Source: Bacteroidota bacterium
Lineage (GTDB): Bacteria; Bacteroidota; Ignavibacteria; Ignavibacteriales; Melioribacteraceae
Length of the DNA: 18,619 nucleotides
Reading direction: 5' to 3'
NCBI GenBank assembly: GCA_023447335.1
Contig: JAEXOD010000039.1
Coordinates: forward strand, 1 to 18,619
In this document: piece after piece, positions 14,630 through 18,619 of the stretch
How the letters are laid out: each line of letters starts with the position of its first letter
How positions within the stretch are numbered: the first letter of the stretch is position 1
Notes under the pieces: model-generated
Told to the model about the DNA's origin: nothing
What the model saw: only the letters and a program-made list of their open reading frames with translations
Databases searched by the model: none
Translations under genes and position numbers: made by a program

Positions 14630-15753
14630 CCGGATTTCAAACAGCCAAACGTAAAAATTTGGTATGCGGCGATTATTATCTAGCCGAACGGGATGAAATT
14701 TCCACAACAATTATTTTATGTGACGGTTTAGGAAGTGGTATTAAGGCAAATTTAGCGGCTACAATGGCTGCCAATAGATTAAAAGAGTTATTGAATAACG
14801 GAATTTCCTTGCGTAATGCCTTTGTTTCGCTAGTTAAAACTATGGAAGATGCAAGAAAAAAAGATTTACCTTATGCAGTTTTTTCGGTTGCAAGAATTCT
14901 AAATGACGGTGTGGCAAGTATTTTATCTTATGAAATGCCTCCTCCGTTATTTATTAGCGGTAGATTTTCTACAATATTACAGCAAAGAATTTTTACCGTA
15001 GATAATAGTATAATAGGTGAATCGAATTGCTACATAAAAGCTAATGAAGCAATTATGCTGGTTACGGACGGAATTACTCAAGCCGGATTGGGAAAAGGAA
15101 TTGAAAAAGGTTGGGGAATAGAAAACGCAAATACTTTTGTAAATTCGTTACTTTTACATGGATATTCTTATAAAGAACTACCGGAAAAACTGGAAATCAA
15201 AGCAAATGAACTTTGGAAATTTAGACCCGAAGATGATTGTACGGTTATAGTTGCCAAAGGTAGAAAAGGAAAAACAGTAAATATTTTTACGGGTCCGCCT
15301 AAAAGCAAAGATATTGATGCGGAAGTTGTTAACAAATTTATGAATTTAGACGGTTTAAAAATTGTATGCGGAGCTTCAACCGGTAAAATTGTTGCTCGTG
15401 TTTTAGGTAAAAAATTAGAAGTTGAAGAAAATTTTACAAGTAATATAGCACCTTTGAATTATTATATTGAAGATTTGGATTTAGTTACTGAAGGTGCGGT
15501 AACTTTAAATCAAGTATATAACATTTGGGATGCCGACCCCGATACGTTTGAAAAAAATAGTCCTGTTACGGATTTATATTCTTTATTAAGTGTTGCGGAT
15601 AAAGTACATTTTGTTGTTGGTGTTGTGGAAAACCCCGCAAACGAAGATATTACTTTTCAACAGCACGGCATTCTAAAAAGAAAAAAGATCGTTCCCCTCC
15701 TAATAAATAAATTGAAGGAAGACGGTAAATTAGTTACAGTAGAATACGTTTAG
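14605..15753 (+). CDS. SpoIIE/PPM-family serine phosphatase with extra C-terminal domain
   Basis: PP2C-type metal-dependent protein phosphatase of 382 aa. The N-terminal catalytic domain (to about residue 220) has the metal-binding motifs ILCDGLGSG (Asp about 40), LVTDGITQAG (Asp about 155) and RPEDDCTVIV (Asp pair about 210). It has no TM segment or sensory domain of its own. Residues about 225-382 form a further domain, including LKIVCGASTGKIVARVLG and DLVTEGAVTLNQ; I do not recognise a named family for it, though similar tails occur on phosphatases beside hydS genes. The ATG at 14605 is preferred to a TTG two codons earlier; neither has a strong ribosome site. The gene overlaps hydS by 25 bp, implying coupled translation. 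The likely role is to dephosphorylate a protein in response to HydS; the substrate is unknown. Confidence 0.85.
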   Translation: MGYLHVEVTGFQTAKRKNLVCGDYYLAERDEISTTIILCDGLGSGIKANLAATMAANRLKELLNNGISLRNAFVSLVKTMEDARKKDLPYAVFSVARILNDGVASILSYEMPPPLFISGRFSTILQQRIFTVDNSIIGESNCYIKANEAIMLVTDGITQAGLGKGIEKGWGIENANTFVNSLLLHGYSYKELPEKLEIKANELWKFRPEDDCTVIVAKGRKGKTVNIFTGPPKSKDIDAEVVNKFMNLDGLKIVCGASTGKIVARVLGKKLEVEENFTSNIAPLNYYIEDLDLVTEGAVTLNQVYNIWDADPDTFEKNSPVTDLYSLLSVADKVHFVVGVVENPANEDITFQQHGILKRKKIVPLLINKLKEDGKLVTVEYV

Positions 15754-15784
15754 TATTTATAGTGTAACACTCCTGCTTAGTTAG

Positions 15785-15817
15785 CGGTGCAGATGCGCCA
15801 ATCTGCACCGTTTTTTT
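15785..15817 (+). terminator. Terminator of the rex-hyd operon
   Basis: CGGTGCAGAT (15785-15794) pairs perfectly with ATCTGCACCG (15801-15810) around a six-base loop, followed by seven T residues. It lies 31 bp past the phosphatase stop and closes the operon. Confidence 0.93.
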
Positions 15818-16062
15818 ATTTTAGGAGTTAAAAGTTTATCAGCTTTAATTATTCTTTGGTTCAAAATTTACGAATTTAGAAGATATTAAAAAGATTATAA
15901 AATTATTTAGGTTAATTTTTCTATCCTGTAAATCCTCTTTAATCCTAAAAATCATGGTTCAAAAAAGATAAACTATAGATGTTTTATAAATTCGCTTTTT
16001 AGTATTGATTTTATAGAAAATTTTTAGCTAATTAATAAGTTATTTAAAAATAATTACTTACT
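15818..16062. other. Gene-free stretch after the hyd operon
   Basis: No gene seen. It is AT-rich, holds one copy of the dispersed ATCCTG repeat, and must contain the promoter of the following gene, which I cannot place with confidence. Confidence 0.5.
15921..15964 (+). repeat. Dispersed ATCCTGAAAATCC repeat, copy 4
   Basis: CTATCCTGTAAATCCTC, then TTTAATCCTAAAAATC, then ATGGTTCAAAA. It has the same block order and GGTTCAAA end as the copies at 3818 and 7339. Confidence 0.65.
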
Positions 16063-16614
16063 ATGAAAAAATTCTCATATCCTATATTTGCGAAAATAGT
16101 TTATAGATACGCAAACATATTTATAACATTTGTTTTTCTTATGCACTTTGTGTTATTTTTTGTTGCCCCTCAAAAAAATTGGGGTTATTTGCCATTGGGG
16201 TTAATAAACATAATACTAATATATATTGTAAATAGGTTTTATTTTACAAATTATAAATATTTTCCTTACGATATACAAGCGAATGAGGAAAAAATAATAG
16301 TTTCTAATTTTGTTTTTAACAATAGAACCGAAACTATTAATTATAAAGATATTGAAAAACTAACCGGGGGCGTTTTTAACAAAAAACCATCCACTCCAAT
16401 CTATATTATATATAATAATGGTAAAAAAATTGGGGTTAATACACATCTAAGAGATTTTAACAAGTTTTTAACGTTAATTTTACAACATGTTAGCGATTCC
16501 GTATATAAAAACACATTAGATGATATGAAAATTAAAGCTGATGAACAAATTGCAAACATGAAAACAAAAATTAATAAAGCTAAAGAAAGAAAAACAAATC
16601 GGAAGAAAAAATAA
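16063..16614 (+). CDS. Two-TM membrane protein of unknown function
   Basis: Protein of 183 aa that I do not recognise. Two TM helices are visible at about residues 17-36 (IFITFVFLMHFVLFFVA) and 42-60. After them comes a soluble, beta-rich region (about 66-130: EEKIIVSNFVF, IEKLTGGVF, PIYIIYNNGKKIGV), an arrangement seen in small bacterial PH-like membrane proteins. The tail is a lysine-rich helix (about 145-183, ending KERKTNRKKK). Both ends are predicted on the cytoplasmic side. The ATG start has no Shine-Dalgarno. Its stop overlaps the start of the methyltransferase gene by one base (TAATG), so the two are co-translated and may act together. Confidence 0.75.
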   Translation: MKKFSYPIFAKIVYRYANIFITFVFLMHFVLFFVAPQKNWGYLPLGLINIILIYIVNRFYFTNYKYFPYDIQANEEKIIVSNFVFNNRTETINYKDIEKLTGGVFNKKPSTPIYIIYNNGKKIGVNTHLRDFNKFLTLILQHVSDSVYKNTLDDMKIKADEQIANMKTKINKAKERKTNRKKK

Positions 16615-17414
16615 TGGATACTAATAAGTTTTATGAAAATACGATTATTTACGATGCTGCATTTGAAGATAGAGACTTTAAGCTTGAGTGTGATTTTTTA
16701 GAGTGGTGTTTTGAAAACCATGCTAAAGTTAAAAAAAGTGAATTAGAAAAGAAATTGTTTATTGAACTTGCATGCGGTCCGGCAAAACATGCCCGACTAA
16801 TGGCAGATAGAGATTGGAAAAGTTATGGATTAGATATTTCTCAAGAAATGTTGGATTACGCAGAAAAAAAAGCAGAAGAAGACGCAGTAAAAATTAAATT
16901 GATAAAAGCAGATATGGTAAATTTTAGATTGAAAAAGCCGGTTCATTTGGCTGCTAATCTATTGGAAAGTATAGCACATATAACCACAAATGAAGAAATG
17001 GTTGCTCATTTACGCAGTGTATCTAAAAATTTAACAAAAGGCGGAATTTATGTAATTGAAGCCACTCACCCAAGGTATTTTTGCCCGGACGGGTTACCGA
17101 ACACTTGGATGTTTGAAAAGGACGGAAAAAAGGTAGAGTTTACATTTGGTACTCCCGATGATACTTACGAAGTTATTAACCAAAGATGGTTAACTACAAG
17201 CAGAATTAAAGTAACAGACGAAAACGGAAATGTAAGTTTAGAAGAAAATACATTTTATACTCGTTGGTATTTGGCTCAAGAATTAAGGGCACTTATAGAA
17301 TTAAGCGGAGCTTTTAGTAAAGTTTGGTTTTACGGTAGCCTTTATTCAATTCCTCCGAATAAATTGGATGACTCCGAAAGTAGCGATTCAATGGTAATTG
17401 TGTTACGTAAATAA
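16614..17414 (+). CDS. Class I SAM-dependent methyltransferase
   Basis: Cytoplasmic methyltransferase of 266 aa with a Rossmann-like fold. Motif I FIELACGPAKHARLMA is at about 49-64, the acidic end of strand beta-2 is in YGLDISQEML (about 71-80), and IKADMVNF at about 97-104 supplies the next SAM contact. The region after LLESIAHITTNEEM corresponds to strand beta-4, and KGGIYVIEATHP to beta-5. A C-terminal insertion (about 155-230) with many aromatic residues may bind the substrate, which cannot be named. The start is the ATG of the TAATG junction with the upstream membrane-protein gene. No neighbour indicates a pathway. Confidence 0.88.
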   Translation: MDTNKFYENTIIYDAAFEDRDFKLECDFLEWCFENHAKVKKSELEKKLFIELACGPAKHARLMADRDWKSYGLDISQEMLDYAEKKAEEDAVKIKLIKADMVNFRLKKPVHLAANLLESIAHITTNEEMVAHLRSVSKNLTKGGIYVIEATHPRYFCPDGLPNTWMFEKDGKKVEFTFGTPDDTYEVINQRWLTTSRIKVTDENGNVSLEENTFYTRWYLAQELRALIELSGAFSKVWFYGSLYSIPPNKLDDSESSDSMVIVLRK

Positions 17415-17427
17415 AAAAATAAACTTT

Positions 17428-18619
17428 ATGAAAACTATTAAATTTGCTTTATTATTACTTCTATTATACGGAAATAACTATGCTCAGCAATACGTTGTTA
17501 AAGGAAAAATTACAGATGCTACCACCGGACAAGGATTGCTTTACGGGAATTTAAGATTGTATAACAGTACGTCAGGTACATCTGCTAATTCTGAAGGAAA
17601 TTATGAATTTAAACTTAATAAAGGGTATTATAAATTTATTGCATCCTATATCGGTTATATTTCCGATACCGTAGATGTAAATTTGGAAAGTGATAAAATT
17701 GTAAATTTTAAACTTAAGTCAATTTCAATTAATTTACCCGAGGTAACCGTTATACCCGGATATAACCCTGCAATTCCGATAATCAAAAAAGCAATTGATT
17801 ATAAAAATTTACGTGAACAGAAAATATTGAGTTATGAATTTACTGCATACACCAAAGGAGCAATTCGTACAACTCAAGAAGTTCAAGCGGGCAATAACAA
17901 TATTTCTGTCGGAATAGGAAGCGGAGGTGATTCTACTGCGTTACAAATTGCCGGTATTTTAGAAAACCAAAGTAAAGGATATTACAAAAAACCTAATAAT
18001 TATAAAGAAGAAATTATTGCAAGAAAACAATCTGCAAACTTCCCTTCTTCAATGAATTTGTTAACCGGCGGTAGAATTATTCAAAACTTTTATATAGATG
18101 ATATTAGGTTTTTTGATAGACCGTTACCAAGCCCTATAGGAAACGATGCTTTAGATTATTATTATTTTTATTTGGAAGATTCGCTTGCAATGGATAATAA
18201 CAAAGTTTACAAAATATTCTTTGCCCCCGAAAAAGATTATTATCCGGGATTTACCGGACATATCTATATTATTGACGGATTGTTTGCCTTAATAAAAACG
18301 GATGTGACATTAAATAAAGCTGCAAATACGGCAGGTTTGTTTACAAAAATAAATATCTTTCAGCAATATGTGCCTTTTAATGAAGATATTTATATGCCTA
18401 TTGATTATAGGTTGTTTGTTGAAGCGAATATTATGGGATTGGCTCGTTTAGGATTTGAATTAAACTCAATTATGTACGATTATAAAGTAAATACGGAAAT
18501 TGAGGATGATTTTTTTGATTATGCAATAATAACCGTTACACCGGAGGCAGACGGAAGAGAATTGAATTACTGGAATTCTGTTCAAACTATACCAAATACC
18601 CAAGAAGAAACGGAAGCGT
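17428..18619 (+). CDS. DUF5686-type protein with carboxypeptidase-like regulatory domain (partial)
   Basis: Open from ATG at 17428 to the window end, 397 codons without a stop; the gene continues beyond. A signal peptide is clear (MKTIKFALLLLLLYGNNYAQ, cut near residue 19-20). Residues about 22-100 form a CarboxypepD-reg-like beta-sandwich (VKGKITDATTGQGLLYGNL ... NSEGNYEFKL ... YIGY), typical of Bacteroidota envelope proteins. The following part (PAIPIIKKAIDYKN, then tyrosine-rich strands such as DALDYYYFYLEDS and KIFFAPEKDYYPGFTGHIYIIDG) matches the layout of DUF5686 proteins, thought to be outer-membrane associated. It starts 13 bp after the methyltransferase stop, with an AT-rich leader and no Shine-Dalgarno, possibly in the same operon. 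Function is unknown. Truncation is by the window only. Confidence 0.85.
   Translation, partial: MKTIKFALLLLLLYGNNYAQQYVVKGKITDATTGQGLLYGNLRLYNSTSGTSANSEGNYEFKLNKGYYKFIASYIGYISDTVDVNLESDKIVNFKLKSISINLPEVTVIPGYNPAIPIIKKAIDYKNLREQKILSYEFTAYTKGAIRTTQEVQAGNNNISVGIGSGGDSTALQIAGILENQSKGYYKKPNNYKEEIIARKQSANFPSSMNLLTGGRIIQNFYIDDIRFFDRPLPSPIGNDALDYYYFYLEDSLAMDNNKVYKIFFAPEKDYYPGFTGHIYIIDGLFALIKTDVTLNKAANTAGLFTKINIFQQYVPFNEDIYMPIDYRLFVEANIMGLARLGFELNSIMYDYKVNTEIEDDFFDYAIITVTPEADGRELNYWNSVQTIPNTQEETEA

Overview
The window is low in G+C and comes from an anaerobic or facultative bacterium of the FCB (Bacteroidota/Chlorobiota/Ignavibacteriota) type. The evidence is an outer-surface protein with a carboxypeptidase-like regulatory domain plus DUF5686-type region at the right end, promoters that fit TTG-N20-TAnnTTTG, and dense families of short intergenic repeats. 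Clear Shine-Dalgarno sequences on many genes fit the Ignavibacteria/Chlorobi side better than classical Bacteroidetes. This placement is inference.

Left part (1-4480). Positions 1-340 hold two inverted copies of a C-rich palindromic repeat around 250 bp with no gene. Then come two chaperone genes on the minus strand: htpG (Hsp90) and an Hsp20 small heat-shock protein, each with its own terminator. Upstream of hsp20 is a near-consensus sigma-54 promoter, and behind it four TGACAA boxes with spacings of 20, 30 and 20 bp, laid out like an enhancer. About 1 kb of gene-free DNA follows, with a long imperfect direct repeat and small palindromes. A tRNA-Thr(UGU) gene on the minus strand has a visible promoter and terminator.

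Middle (4486-6825). A membrane NapH-like polyferredoxin (+) converges with a two-receiver, CheX-like response regulator (-). Their stop codons abut with no base between. Next is a 900-bp gene-free stretch rich in repeats, including two arrays of an 8-bp tandem repeat.

Main feature (7615-15817). This is a single operon: rex, hydC, hydB, hydA, a hydS-like gene and a SpoIIE/PPM-type phosphatase gene, ending in a strong terminator. hydCBA encodes a trimeric NAD(H)- and probably ferredoxin-linked [FeFe]-hydrogenase with a complete catalytic H-cluster. The next protein keeps all four H-cluster cysteines but has Phe in place of the proton-relay Cys. It carries a PAS domain, so it looks like a hydrogen or redox sensor. 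The phosphatase gene overlaps it and is the likely output. A good Rex operator overlaps the predicted transcription start, suggesting NADH/NAD+ control of the whole unit including rex. The working picture is an enzyme operon that also encodes its own NADH sensor and a possible H2-sensing protein-phosphatase branch. The maturases HydE, HydF and HydG are not in the window.

Right part (16063-18619). A small two-TM membrane protein overlaps a class I methyltransferase gene by one base. The window ends inside the DUF5686-type secreted or outer-membrane protein gene.
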